A stretch of DNA of 64,000 nucleotides from Henriciella sp. (GTDB lineage: Bacteria; Pseudomonadota; Alphaproteobacteria; Caulobacterales; Hyphomonadaceae). The notes beneath the pieces were generated by a model. That model saw nothing but the letters and a program-made list of their open reading frames with translations. It made no database searches and had not been told where the DNA came from. Within the stretch, counting starts at the first letter, position 1. Each line of letters begins with the position of its first letter. The stretch lies in NCBI RefSeq assembly GCF_029937755.1, contig NZ_JAPYPG010000008.1, positions 83,759 to 147,758 on the forward strand, read 5' to 3'. A program made the position numbers and the translations under genes. Positions 37,351 through 46,571 of this stretch are shown here, piece after piece.

Positions 37351-37382
37351 GCCGCCCTGCCCCGCCTGGCAGGGCGGTTTTC
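37351..37382 (+). terminator. Rho-independent terminator downstream of the 61-aa gene
   Basis: GCCGCCCTGCCccgcctGGCAGGGCGGTTTT. Confidence 0.8.
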
Positions 37383-37385
37383 GTA

Positions 37386-37901
37386 TCAGGCGAGATTTTT
37401 CGGCTTGATGAAGTCAACGAGCTTGAAAAGCACGGGCACATAGGGCCCGTCATCCTCCTGCTCGAAAAAAGCCGCCGCAGAGGTGGGCAGCTTCGCGGCC
37501 AGCTTCATGGATGCACGATGATTTTCGCTGCCCGCCTGGCGCAGGATGGATCCTGAGAGCTCATGCAGGCCGGGATTGTGGCCGATCACGATGACCGTGG
37601 AGGCCTCACCCGCATGCTTTTTGATCAGCTCTTCTATTACCGGCACCCCTGCGAGATAAAGGTCGTCGGTGACAAGTTTCCGGCATTCGGGGAAGACCAG
37701 CGCCAGATGCTGCCAGGTCTCACGTGTACGCCGCGCGCTGGAAACCAGCGCCATGTCTGGTGACCAACCTTCCTGCTGCAATGCCACGGCCATGGCTTCG
37801 GCGTCACCGTGCCCACGCGGGGTCAGGATGCGGTCGCGATCATTCACGCCCTCATTCCAGGGTTCGGTCTTGGCATGCCGCATCAGGATCAGGCGTTTCA
37901 T
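37386..37901 (-). CDS. SixA-like histidine phosphatase
   Basis: LILMRHAKTEPWNEGVNDRDRILTPRG; SSARRTRETW; IVIGHNPGLHEL. Confidence 0.93.
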   Translation of the reverse strand: MKRLILMRHAKTEPWNEGVNDRDRILTPRGHGDAEAMAVALQQEGWSPDMALVSSARRTRETWQHLALVFPECRKLVTDDLYLAGVPVIEELIKKHAGEASTVIVIGHNPGLHELSGSILRQAGSENHRASMKLAAKLPTSAAAFFEQEDDGPYVPVLFKLVDFIKPKNLA

Positions 37902-38023
37902 GTGTAGGGAACTGCCCTTCGAAGCTTAGTAAAACTAACCACCGGAATCAGCGTGCCAAGCTTGTTGACCCTGAGGCTCCGTACCATCTTCCCGGCAAGA
38001 TAAAGCAATTACTGGAGAATTCC

Positions 38024-38659
38024 ATGAGCCTGCTGCTTGGCGATACAGCCCCTGATTTTGAAGCCGAGACCACTGAAGGCAAGATCAACTTCCATGATTG
38101 GATCGGTGATGACTGGGTGGTGTTCTTTTCCCACCCGGCCGACTTTACCCCCGTCTGCACGACTGAGCTTGGCTACACAGCCAAACTGAAGGACGAGCTG
38201 GCCGCGCGCGGCGCGAAAGCCATCGTGATCTCGGCCGACAGTCTTCAGGACCATAAAGAATGGGTGAAGGACATCGAAGAGACCCAGGGATGCGCGGTCA
38301 ACTTCCCGCTGATCGCCGATCCGGACAAGAAGGTCGCCACCCTCTACAACATGATCCACCCGAATGCCGATGCGAAAGTCACGGTGCGGGCGGTCTATGT
38401 GATCGATCCGAAGAAGAAGATCCGCGCCTCGATTGTCTATCCGCCGAGCGCTGGCCGGAACTTCAACGAGATCCTGCGCCTGATCGACTCCCTGCAGCTC
38501 ACCGACGGCTACAAGGTGGCCACCCCGGTGAACTGGCAGCAGGGCGAAGATGTGATCATCGTGCCGAGCGTCTCGAATGAGGATGCCGACAAGATGTTCC
38601 CGAAGGGCTACAAGACGCTGAAGCCTTATCTGCGCACTACACCGCAGCCGAACAAATAG
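38024..38659 (+). CDS. Peroxiredoxin (Prx6/1-Cys type)
   Basis: LGDTAPDFEAETTEGKINFHDWIGDDWVVFFSHPADFTPVCTTELG; VIDPKKKIRASIVYPPSAGRNFNEILRLIDSLQL. Confidence 0.95.
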   Translation: MSLLLGDTAPDFEAETTEGKINFHDWIGDDWVVFFSHPADFTPVCTTELGYTAKLKDELAARGAKAIVISADSLQDHKEWVKDIEETQGCAVNFPLIADPDKKVATLYNMIHPNADAKVTVRAVYVIDPKKKIRASIVYPPSAGRNFNEILRLIDSLQLTDGYKVATPVNWQQGEDVIIVPSVSNEDADKMFPKGYKTLKPYLRTTPQPNK

Positions 38660-38681
38660 GCCGCAGTCGCCCTTCAGACAC

Positions 38682-38718
38682 AAGAAAGCCGCGCCAGCCC
38701 TGGCGCGGCTTTTTCTTG
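38682..38718. terminator. Bidirectional terminator between prx and the 48-aa sORF
   Basis: AAGAAAGCCGCGCCAgccCTGGCGCGGCTTTTTCTT; T tracts on both strands. Confidence 0.85.
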
Positions 38719-38738
38719 TTATCAATTGTCCTTCCCGC

Positions 38739-38885
38739 TTATCGGGTCAGCATCCGTAAGAATTTCTGACTGCCGCTGAGCTTGCGGCGCTTGAGCCCGA
38801 AATGTTTGCGCACAGCATCCGGTTTTTCATAGATGGAGCGCAGCGTCTTCAGGCGTTTCAGGGCCTTCTTCCGACTGGATTTCAT
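38739..38885 (-). CDS. Predicted 48-aa highly basic small protein (not in the ORF track)
   Basis: Manual translation MKSSRKKALKRLKTLRSIYEKPDAVRKHFGLKRRKLSGSQKFLRMLTR*; lies convergent to prx behind a bidirectional terminator. Confidence 0.55.
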   Translation of the reverse strand: MKSSRKKALKRLKTLRSIYEKPDAVRKHFGLKRRKLSGSQKFLRMLTR

Positions 38886-39031
38886 CTTGCTCTGGGCGAT
38901 AATGCACCTCTCTTTCCGAGCGGAAAGTATAGCATATCCAGCTCGGTTTTCGAAGGCAGGCAGGCATTAGCCCGCTACGGGTCTCAGGCAATCAGATCGC
39001 ATGGAAAAGCTCACGACCGTCAGCGAGGGGC

Positions 39032-39919
39032 TCAAACGACCGGATTTTTCACCTTGCCATTCACGAGATCGGAATAGTCGTTCACCAGCGCCTCGGTCAC
39101 CTGGCCGGGCTTGTACTCGACCTCTCCAATGGAGCGCACGGGCGTCAGCTCTGCAGCTGTGCCGGTGATGAAGCACTCGGAGAAGGTCGGCAGCTCTTCC
39201 GGAAGGATCGTCCGCTCGACGATTTCGATCCCGCGCGCTTCAGCAAGCTTGATCGCTGTCTGCCGGGTGATCCCGTTGAGGAAGCAATCCGGCGTTGGCG
39301 TGTGAAGCGCCCCATCGCGCAGGAAGAAGATGTTGGCACCTGTCGCCTCAGCCACGTGGCCGCGCCAGTCAAGCATGAGCGCGTCGGCAAAACCCTGACG
39401 CTCAGCAGCATGCTTGGACAGCGTGCAGATCATGTAGAGGCCGGCAGCCTTCGCCTCGCACGGCGCGGTCTTCGGATCAGGACGGCGCCACTGCGAATGC
39501 GTCATCGCAATGCCCTTCATCTTGTCCTTGAAATAGTCGCCCCAATGCCAGACGGCGATGGCAAGGTGGATGCGGTTCTCCTGCGCGGACACACCCATCA
39601 TCTCGCTGCCGCGCCAGGCAAAAGCCCGCACATAGGCATTCTCGAGACCGGATTTCGCCAGCGTCTCCTTCTTGGCATCCTCAAGCTGATCGACTGTCCC
39701 AGGCACGTCAAAATCAAGGATTCGGCCGGAACGGTGAAGGCGCTCGGAATGCTTGCGCGATTCGAAAATCTGACCGTTATAGGCGCGCTCTCCCTCGAAC
39801 ACCGAGGAGGCATAGTGCAGACCATGGGTGAGGACGTGAATTTTAGCATCGCGCCATGGTACAAATTCACCATCCATCCAGATGTATCCGTCACGGTCAT
39901 GATACGGGATGGAAGCCAT
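39032..39919 (-). CDS. ilvE: Branched-chain amino acid aminotransferase
   Basis: YIWMDGEFVPWRDAKIHVLTHGLHYASSVFEGERAYNG; ATGANIFFLRDG; CFLNGITRQTAIKLA. Confidence 0.96.
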   Translation of the reverse strand: MASIPYHDRDGYIWMDGEFVPWRDAKIHVLTHGLHYASSVFEGERAYNGQIFESRKHSERLHRSGRILDFDVPGTVDQLEDAKKETLAKSGLENAYVRAFAWRGSEMMGVSAQENRIHLAIAVWHWGDYFKDKMKGIAMTHSQWRRPDPKTAPCEAKAAGLYMICTLSKHAAERQGFADALMLDWRGHVAEATGANIFFLRDGALHTPTPDCFLNGITRQTAIKLAEARGIEIVERTILPEELPTFSECFITGTAAELTPVRSIGEVEYKPGQVTEALVNDYSDLVNGKVKNPVV

Positions 39920-39971
39920 TTTTCTTGTCCTCGCTTGAACTTCTACCGGAAAACCGCTCCATTCTCAGACT

Positions 39972-40448
39972 GTGACATCCGAAGTCAACCAGAAGCCGGG
40001 CGAAACGGGGCGGGTCGATCCGCGGCTTTTCCTCAGGGAGGAAGAGCTCGATAATGGTATTGCGCTTCTGCTGGCAAGCGAACGGGCGATTGCAGCGGCG
40101 CTTCGCCGCAACCAGGACACGACCGGACTGAACATGCCGGCGCTGCGTCTGATGATCACCATCCGCTTCAAGCCGGGCCTGACGGTGAGCGAACTGCGCG
40201 ACGAGACCGGTGCGACCACACCGACACTCGCTCGCCTGCTCGGCGAACTCGACAAGCGACACCTCGTCCACAAGAAAACCGGCGGGCGCGATGCACGCCG
40301 CCGCCGGCTGTCGCTTTCCGAGGAGGGAGAAGCCCTGATCGCTCCTGTCGTTGCCGATCTGCGTTCAGCCATGCGCGAAGCCTATCGCGAAGCCGGCGCC
40401 AGCGCTGTCGCCGGAACGCGCGCCGTGCTGGAGGCCCTGACACGATGA
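39972..40448 (+). CDS. MarR family transcriptional regulator (PetP-like by context)
   Basis: wHTH DETGATTPTLARLLGELDKRHLVHKKTGGRDARRRRLSLSEEG; directly coupled to an OmpR-type RR. Confidence 0.88.
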   Translation: MTSEVNQKPGETGRVDPRLFLREEELDNGIALLLASERAIAAALRRNQDTTGLNMPALRLMITIRFKPGLTVSELRDETGATTPTLARLLGELDKRHLVHKKTGGRDARRRRLSLSEEGEALIAPVVADLRSAMREAYREAGASAVAGTRAVLEALTR

Positions 40449-41122
40449 GTGACGCCCCGCATATCCTTGTGGTCGATGACGATGATCGTATCCGCAGCCT
40501 GCTCAAGCAGTATCTCGAAAAGCTCGATTATCGCGTCACCGTGGCGGCGAGCCCGGCAACCGCGCGCAAACTGTTGGCCACGCTGGATTTCGACCTCGCC
40601 ATTCTCGACATCATGATGCCGGGTGAGACAGGGCTGGAACTGCTGCAGTCGGTGCGCACGAACGGGCTTAAAACACCCGTGCTGCTGCTGACAGCCCGCG
40701 GAGAAACCGCCGACCGCATCGAGGGGCTGAAAGCCGGGGCGGATGACTATCTCGCCAAGCCGTTCGAGCCCGAAGAGCTGTCGCTGCGCGTTGGCGCCAT
40801 TCTCCGGCGCACCCATGTCGAGCCGGTTCCCGATGAAATCGAAATGTCAGGCCTGGTGTTTGACGCCAAGCGTGGTGAACTCACCGAAGGCGACCGCCGC
40901 GTCAAACTGACAGAAGCCGAGTTGCAGCTGCTTAGCATGCTCGCCTCGCGGGCCGGCGAACCGGTCAGCCGCGAAGAACTCGCCTCGCGCTCACCCGGCA
41001 GTACGGAACGCTCCATCGATGTACAGGTCACACGCCTGCGCCGGAAGATCGAACCCGATCCCAAGATGCCCCTGCACATCCAGACCGTGCGCGGGGTAGG
41101 CTACCGCCTCATGCCGGACTGA
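40445..41122 (+). CDS. OmpR-family response regulator (PetR-like by context)
   Basis: ILVVDDDDRIRSLLKQYL, LAILDIMMPGETGLELL, LTARGETADRIEGLKAGADDYLAKPFEPEEL, C-terminal wHTH TVRGVGYRL. Confidence 0.95.
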   Translation: MSDAPHILVVDDDDRIRSLLKQYLEKLDYRVTVAASPATARKLLATLDFDLAILDIMMPGETGLELLQSVRTNGLKTPVLLLTARGETADRIEGLKAGADDYLAKPFEPEELSLRVGAILRRTHVEPVPDEIEMSGLVFDAKRGELTEGDRRVKLTEAELQLLSMLASRAGEPVSREELASRSPGSTERSIDVQVTRLRRKIEPDPKMPLHIQTVRGVGYRLMPD

Positions 41123-41173
41123 TCCGGCAGAAGGCGCTTTCGTATTGGGGCGAGCCTCGCTAGTCAGGATCGG

Positions 41174-42487
41174 ATGCCGAAGCGGTTTCACATACGCCTG
41201 AGGGACATTACCCCGCGCGGCCTCTATCCGCGGTCGGTGCTGATGGTCGTCCTGCCCGTCATCCTGCTGCTGACGGCAGTGACCTATATCTTCTACGACA
41301 GCCATTGGCGCCACACCTCGCGAAAGCTCAGTCAGACCATCTCAAGCGAGATCGCCTTCATGGTCACGCTGCGCCATGAATATCCCGGCGAGTTCGAGAT
41401 GCTGGCCAGTGAAGCGAGCCGCTCCATGCAGCTCGACGTGACGGTGCTCGAAGACACAGAGCTGCCAACCGAGCAGAAAGGCCTCTTCTTCACCGCGCTG
41501 GACGAAATCCTGTCGCGTGAACTCAGCGTCTCGCTGGACCAGCCTTACTGGTTCGACCTGTCAGGCTATGGAGAAACCGTCGAGATCCAGGTGCAGGATG
41601 GCGCGGACGTGCTTCAGTTCATCGCCGAGCGGGACCGGACCTTTTCGACGACCGGCCATATCTTCATCGTGTGGGTCATCGGGGCGACGGGCATTCTCGT
41701 TGCCCTCGCGCTGGGTTTCCTGCGCAATCAGGTCCGCTCCATCCTGAAGCTGACGGAAGCCGCCAAATCCTATGGCCGCGGCCGCGACACGGGGAACTAC
41801 CGGCCATCCGGCGCCACTGAAATCCGCGACGCGGCCCGGGCTGTCATGGATATGCGCACACGCCTGACCACGTTCGCTGAAGAACGCACCACAATGCTGG
41901 CCGGAATCAGTCATGACCTGCGCACGCCGCTGACACGGCTGAAGCTGCAGCTCGCCATGCTGGAGGATACGGAAGACATCCGGGCCGCCAAGGCCGACCT
42001 TGCTGAAATGTCCGCCATGCTGGAGGAATATCTCGCCTTTGCCAGCGGCAAGGAAGGTGAGCAACCGGTCTCCTTCCGCTTCGACGATATGGTGCGGGAC
42101 GTTGCTGAGGGGCTGGAGGGAGCCGTGGCCTTCAAGCGCATGGATGAAGTTTCCCTGATTGCCCGGCCAGGGCTGATCCGCCGGGCGGTGTCAAACCTCC
42201 TGTCCAACGCGCTTGGCTTCGGCTCGCATGTCGAGGCGGAAGTCATCAACGGCCCACACATGATCGAGCTTGTGGTCGATGATGACGGGCCGGGCATCCC
42301 GGCGGAGCGTCGTGAAGAAGCGTTCAAACCGTTCCATCGGCTGGACGCTTCACGTAATCAGAACGTCCCCGGCACCGGCCTCGGCCTCTCCATAGCGCGC
42401 GACACGGCCCGCCAGCATGGGGGTGACATCCGGCTTGAAGACAGCCCGCTTGGCGGGTTGAGAGTCCGGTTCAGGCTACCGCGCTAG
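41174..42487 (+). CDS. EnvZ-like sensor histidine kinase
   Basis: Two TM segments, HAMP, GISHDLRTPLTRLKLQLAML (H box), NALGFG, DDGPGIP, GTGLGLSIARDTARQHGG. Confidence 0.95.
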   Translation: MPKRFHIRLRDITPRGLYPRSVLMVVLPVILLLTAVTYIFYDSHWRHTSRKLSQTISSEIAFMVTLRHEYPGEFEMLASEASRSMQLDVTVLEDTELPTEQKGLFFTALDEILSRELSVSLDQPYWFDLSGYGETVEIQVQDGADVLQFIAERDRTFSTTGHIFIVWVIGATGILVALALGFLRNQVRSILKLTEAAKSYGRGRDTGNYRPSGATEIRDAARAVMDMRTRLTTFAEERTTMLAGISHDLRTPLTRLKLQLAMLEDTEDIRAAKADLAEMSAMLEEYLAFASGKEGEQPVSFRFDDMVRDVAEGLEGAVAFKRMDEVSLIARPGLIRRAVSNLLSNALGFGSHVEAEVINGPHMIELVVDDDGPGIPAERREEAFKPFHRLDASRNQNVPGTGLGLSIARDTARQHGGDIRLEDSPLGGLRVRFRLPR

Positions 42488-43524
42488 AAACCGGCTGGCG
42501 GCGCGAGCCCCGGGGCACTCAGGCAAAGCACCCTGAAACGGCTGCCCATCTCTGCCGGATCGACAAGACGGCGCACGCCGTCATGGATCGCCTCCGCCTC
42601 TTCAGGATTGGCTTTTATCAACGCCTGCATGCGCGCTTCGGCCCCGAGCGACAGCAGGAATGGCCCCTGCTCCACAGGCCCCGCGACCTCCAGCCCTGCC
42701 GCGTCTGCCAGCCTTGCCAGACGGCCAAAATCCACATCGACGGTCAGATCGCTCTCGCCCGGATGGGCCAGCGGGTCGACCTGCTCTCCCCGCAGGAAAG
42801 CCCGCAGCGTGTCGCCTGGGGCCAGGTTGGATGGCCCGTAATCGATGAATAGCGCCCGCCCAGGCACCTGCTCGAAGGCGTCCCTCAGAACATCAACAAG
42901 GGTCTCAAGCGCGGGCTGGACTTCAGCGGCCTCCCCGGAAACCTGGGCGACCGGGGTACTGGCCGCATCGCCGGCGATGCCGAAAGCAAGCTCGCCAGCC
43001 TCATCAAGACCAACCACCTTTTCGCGCCACTCGCCATCCGACATCACAAACTGGCGGGCCGGCAGGCAGTCCAGCCACTCATTCGCAACGAGGATGAAGG
43101 GTGCTTCGCCAAGGGCCTGAAAGGCACCAAGAAAATCGGGATGGAACTGGGCGAGTGCTTCGCTCTGGCGCGCCGCATGGACGGGGCTGGCTTCGTTCAT
43201 GGCGAGCGAAAACGCCTCGCCGCCACCGGCCTTGCCGATCACGCGCAGCATGTCGGCCATCATCGTGCCACGGCCGCCGCCCACTTCGACCAGCCGCGCC
43301 GGGTTCGGCGCGCCCATCGACTGCCACTCATACAGCGCCCAGAGGCCGAGCAGCTCACCGAACACCTGGCTGATCTCGGGGGCTGTAATGAAGTCACGCC
43401 CAATCCCCGGACGCGTCGCATAATAGCCGTGCTGCAGGTCATGCAGGCAGGCGTTCATATAGGCCGAAACCGGAAGTGGCCCGCCAGCCTGGATGAGGGA
43501 TTTGAGGTCGTCCTTCAGGCTCAC
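42484..43524 (-). CDS. Class I SAM-dependent methyltransferase, NDUFAF7/MidA family
   Basis: YYATRPGIGRDFITAPEISQVFGELLGLWALYEWQSMG; LVEVGGGRGTMMADMLR; GTG start overlaps the lgt stop. Confidence 0.93.
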   Translation of the reverse strand: MSLKDDLKSLIQAGGPLPVSAYMNACLHDLQHGYYATRPGIGRDFITAPEISQVFGELLGLWALYEWQSMGAPNPARLVEVGGGRGTMMADMLRVIGKAGGGEAFSLAMNEASPVHAARQSEALAQFHPDFLGAFQALGEAPFILVANEWLDCLPARQFVMSDGEWREKVVGLDEAGELAFGIAGDAASTPVAQVSGEAAEVQPALETLVDVLRDAFEQVPGRALFIDYGPSNLAPGDTLRAFLRGEQVDPLAHPGESDLTVDVDFGRLARLADAAGLEVAGPVEQGPFLLSLGAEARMQALIKANPEEAEAIHDGVRRLVDPAEMGSRFRVLCLSAPGLAPPAGF

Positions 43525-44459
43525 GCCGACGCCGCACTCGCTGGTGGTTTGCGCATCGAATTCCAGACAAGAAACGCCCCGCCAAGCCACATCGGCAGGG
43601 AGAGAAGCTGACCCATTGTCAGCCACTCAGGCATCACACCCAAGGTGAAGCTGTCTGGCATCCGGAACTGCTCAACGATCGAGCGTCCGATTCCATAAAG
43701 AAGCAGGAAAAGCCCTGCTGCCATGCCTGGCCGCTTCAGCAGACCAAAGCGCCAGACCAGAACGGAGATGATGATGGCTGGGATCAGGCCTTCCAGCGTC
43801 GCTTCGTATAGCTGGCTCGGATGGCGCGCGACTTCAGCGCCGGTATAGACCCATTGATTGGTTTCCCAGTTATAGGCCGAGGGCGTACCCCCGGCATTGC
43901 CTTCCGGAAACACCATGCCGATCGGCAGGTCGGTCGGGCGGCCAAAGAGCTCGGCGTTGATGAAGTTCGCGCAGCGCCCGAAGAACAGGCCGATCGGCGT
44001 TACGACACCGGCGATGTCGGCGATTGGCATAAGCTTGATGCCACGCTGCCTGGCAATAATCAGTATCGCCACGGCCACACCTAGAAGCCCTCCATGGAAG
44101 GACATGCCCCCTTCCCAGATCCTGAGCAGGCTCCACGGATCGCGCTGAATGAACTCGAACTGGAATGGCAGCTGGTAGAACAGGATGTAGCCGATCCGGC
44201 CACCCAGAATCACGCCGAGGGTCACATAGAAAAGCAGGTCGTCGATATCATCGCGGGTCGCCGGGCTCTGCCCACCCCAGAGGTTGGGTCGGCGCACCAG
44301 CGCCAATGCATAGCGCCAGCCGATAACGAGGCCGGCAATGTAGGCCAGCGCATACCAGCGTATCGGGAAGGTCGGCAGGCCGAGAAAGCCGAGGTCGATC
44401 TCGATCAGCGCAGGACTGAACTCCGGAAAACTCAGAGCGGCGGTCGTGAGTGCGTACAT
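43521..44459 (-). CDS. lgt: Prolipoprotein diacylglyceryl transferase
   Basis: GGRIGYILFYQ, GGMSFHGGLLGV, GRCANFINAELFGRPTDLPIGMVFPEG, RHPSQLYEA. Confidence 0.97.
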   Translation of the reverse strand: MYALTTAALSFPEFSPALIEIDLGFLGLPTFPIRWYALAYIAGLVIGWRYALALVRRPNLWGGQSPATRDDIDDLLFYVTLGVILGGRIGYILFYQLPFQFEFIQRDPWSLLRIWEGGMSFHGGLLGVAVAILIIARQRGIKLMPIADIAGVVTPIGLFFGRCANFINAELFGRPTDLPIGMVFPEGNAGGTPSAYNWETNQWVYTGAEVARHPSQLYEATLEGLIPAIIISVLVWRFGLLKRPGMAAGLFLLLYGIGRSIVEQFRMPDSFTLGVMPEWLTMGQLLSLPMWLGGAFLVWNSMRKPPASAASA

Positions 44460-44546
44460 GCGGCGTCTTTCCCCTGTCTGCCACCGGTCCTATCTGCTAG
44501 GCATTCCGGGTAACCAGTCCCTCTCAACGCGGCAAGGAGTAACCGC

Positions 44547-44792
44547 ATGGCGAGTTCAAATCCACTACTCGATGACCTTGCAGGCCTGATGACAGGCGCG
44601 ATGGGCGCCGCCCGCGCCGCCGGTGACGAAGCCCGCACTGCCGCGCAGGCCCGTGTGCGCTCGATGATCGCCGACATGGACCTCGCTGAACGCGACGAGG
44701 TTGAAGCGCTTAAAACCATCGCCACCAGAGCGTTGGAGCGGGTCGAAGACCTCGAGAAACGTATCGAGGCGCTGGAGAAGAAAAAGGGCTAG
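44547..44792 (+). CDS. ubiK: Ubiquinone biosynthesis accessory factor UbiK-like (BMFP family)
   Basis: 81 aa with C-terminal coiled coil RALERVEDLEKRIEALEKKKG and N-terminal amphipathic LLDDLAGLMTGAMGAAR. Confidence 0.85.
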   Translation: MASSNPLLDDLAGLMTGAMGAARAAGDEARTAAQARVRSMIADMDLAERDEVEALKTIATRALERVEDLEKRIEALEKKKG

Positions 44793-44798
44793 GAGCCC

Positions 44799-45911
44799 TC
44801 AGCTCGCACCGAGATCTCCGGCCAGGCTCATGCTCTTGATGAGTGCGAACACCTCCATGCCTTCCGCGAGCTGCAGCTCTGCGAGTGCCGCGCGCGTAAT
44901 CCGAGCTCGCAGGCGGTTTGGACCGACCTGCAGGTCGATGTCAGCGTGTGGGGCCTTTGCCTCTGCCGAAATCGCCGTGATCCGCCCCGGCAGCATATTC
45001 CGGATGCTCAGCCCTTCAGGCTTGTGCGTCGCGACGGCGACATCCCGCGAATCGACAAAGAGACGAACCGTACTGCCCACGACCAGCCGCTCATCCAATG
45101 GCAGGCTGATCGAGGTTCCCGCAAGATCCAGCCTTGTGACGCCAAGGGCTGCATCATGACCGAGAACCCTTGTCTCGATCAGGCTCCCCGTCATGCCATT
45201 GGCCATGAGCGGCGCGAGATCGAGCGTCTGCATCACCTCGCTGATTGCGCCATTCGCTGTGACGGCGCCGTTCTCCAGCACCAGCATGTGCGTGGCCAGC
45301 GCGCTCACCTCCTCAATGTCGTGGCTGACATAGAGCGTGGGCAAGCCAAACCGCGCCGGCACGTCGCGCAGATAGGACAGGAGTTCGCGCTTTGAGGCCC
45401 TGTCGAGGCCGGTGAGCGGCTCATCCAGCAGAAGCAGACGTGGGCGTGACAACAGAGTCCGCGCCATTGAAACGCGCTGGCATTCACCGCCCGAGAGCCG
45501 GTCAATCCTGCGGTCGAGCAGGCCTGCTATGCCCGTCGCCTCAACCACGTCATCAAAGGTTATATCGCTCTGCGCCATCCGGCTGCGACGCTCGGCGAAG
45601 ACGAGATTGCCACGCACGTCGAGATGGCTGAAAAGGCGGGCGGCCTGAAACATGTAACCGACCGCGCGCCTGTGCGGTGGTACATTCCGGCGCTCATCAG
45701 AGGAAAACCAAACTTCACTGCCCAATGCGATGCGGCCCCGATCCGGGCGGTCGAGCCCGGCAATGGCCCTAAGCAGCGTGGTCTTGCCGCTGCCGCTTGG
45801 ACCGAACACCGCCGTAATGCCGTCAAGCGGCACAGCTTCATCGACGTGCAGTTCGAAGCCGCTGCGCGCAAGGGCAACGCGAAGGACAAGGGGGTCAGCT
45901 GGTGCGGACAC
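44799..45911 (-). CDS. modC: Molybdate ABC transporter ATP-binding protein
   Basis: FGPSGSGKTTLLRAIAGL (Walker A), LSGGECQRVSMARTLLSRPRLLLLDEPLTGLD, C-terminal TOBE-like domain; GTG start. Confidence 0.92.
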   Translation of the reverse strand: MSAPADPLVLRVALARSGFELHVDEAVPLDGITAVFGPSGSGKTTLLRAIAGLDRPDRGRIALGSEVWFSSDERRNVPPHRRAVGYMFQAARLFSHLDVRGNLVFAERRSRMAQSDITFDDVVEATGIAGLLDRRIDRLSGGECQRVSMARTLLSRPRLLLLDEPLTGLDRASKRELLSYLRDVPARFGLPTLYVSHDIEEVSALATHMLVLENGAVTANGAISEVMQTLDLAPLMANGMTGSLIETRVLGHDAALGVTRLDLAGTSISLPLDERLVVGSTVRLFVDSRDVAVATHKPEGLSIRNMLPGRITAISAEAKAPHADIDLQVGPNRLRARITRAALAELQLAEGMEVFALIKSMSLAGDLGAS

Positions 45912-46566
45912 GCCAGCTCCGATTGATCGCATACACCCCGGCCAGCACAAGGAAAGCAAAGACGAGGAGACCAGCCGACAGCAGGTGCGCATCGCCGTAA
46001 TTCTGGTTCTCGACCTGCTCATAGATATCGATGGAGACCACACGCGTCCGGTCCGGGATGTTACCGCCAATCATCAGGACAACGCCGAACTCCCCGATCG
46101 TGTGCGCAAAGGTAAGTACGCCGGCCGTAATCAGGCCACGGACCGACTGGGGAAGCAGGACACTGAAGAAGGCATCGAATTGCGAGGCGCGGAGCATCGC
46201 AGCGGCCTCCATAGGCGCCCGGCCGACCGCTTCGAAGGCGGACTGGATGGGCTGCACCATGAAGGGCAGGGAATAGATGATTGAGGCAACAACCAGTCCG
46301 GCAAAGGAGAAGGTCAGTGTTTCGCCCGTGACAGACACCCAGAAGGCGCCAATGGGCGAAGTCGGGTTCAACGCAATCAACAGGTAGAAGCCGATCACGG
46401 TCGGCGGCAGGACAAGCGGAAGAGCCGTCACCGCCTCCACGACAGGCTTCAACGGAGAACGCGTGCGCGCAAGCCACCAGGCCAATGGCAAGGCAATGAC
46501 GAACAGGATCAACGTCGTGACCGCCGCAAGCTGGAGGCTGAGCAGGACGGGGGCGAGGTCAGGCAT
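45895..46566 (-). CDS. modB: Molybdate ABC transporter permease
   Basis: LPLVLPPTVIGFYLL; MEAAAMLRASQFDAFFSVLLPQSVRGLITAGVLTFAHTIGEFGVVLMIGGNIPDRTRV. Confidence 0.95.
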   Translation of the reverse strand: MPDLAPVLLSLQLAAVTTLILFVIALPLAWWLARTRSPLKPVVEAVTALPLVLPPTVIGFYLLIALNPTSPIGAFWVSVTGETLTFSFAGLVVASIIYSLPFMVQPIQSAFEAVGRAPMEAAAMLRASQFDAFFSVLLPQSVRGLITAGVLTFAHTIGEFGVVLMIGGNIPDRTRVVSIDIYEQVENQNYGDAHLLSAGLLVFAFLVLAGVYAINRSWRVRTS

Positions 46567-46571
46567 GACGT

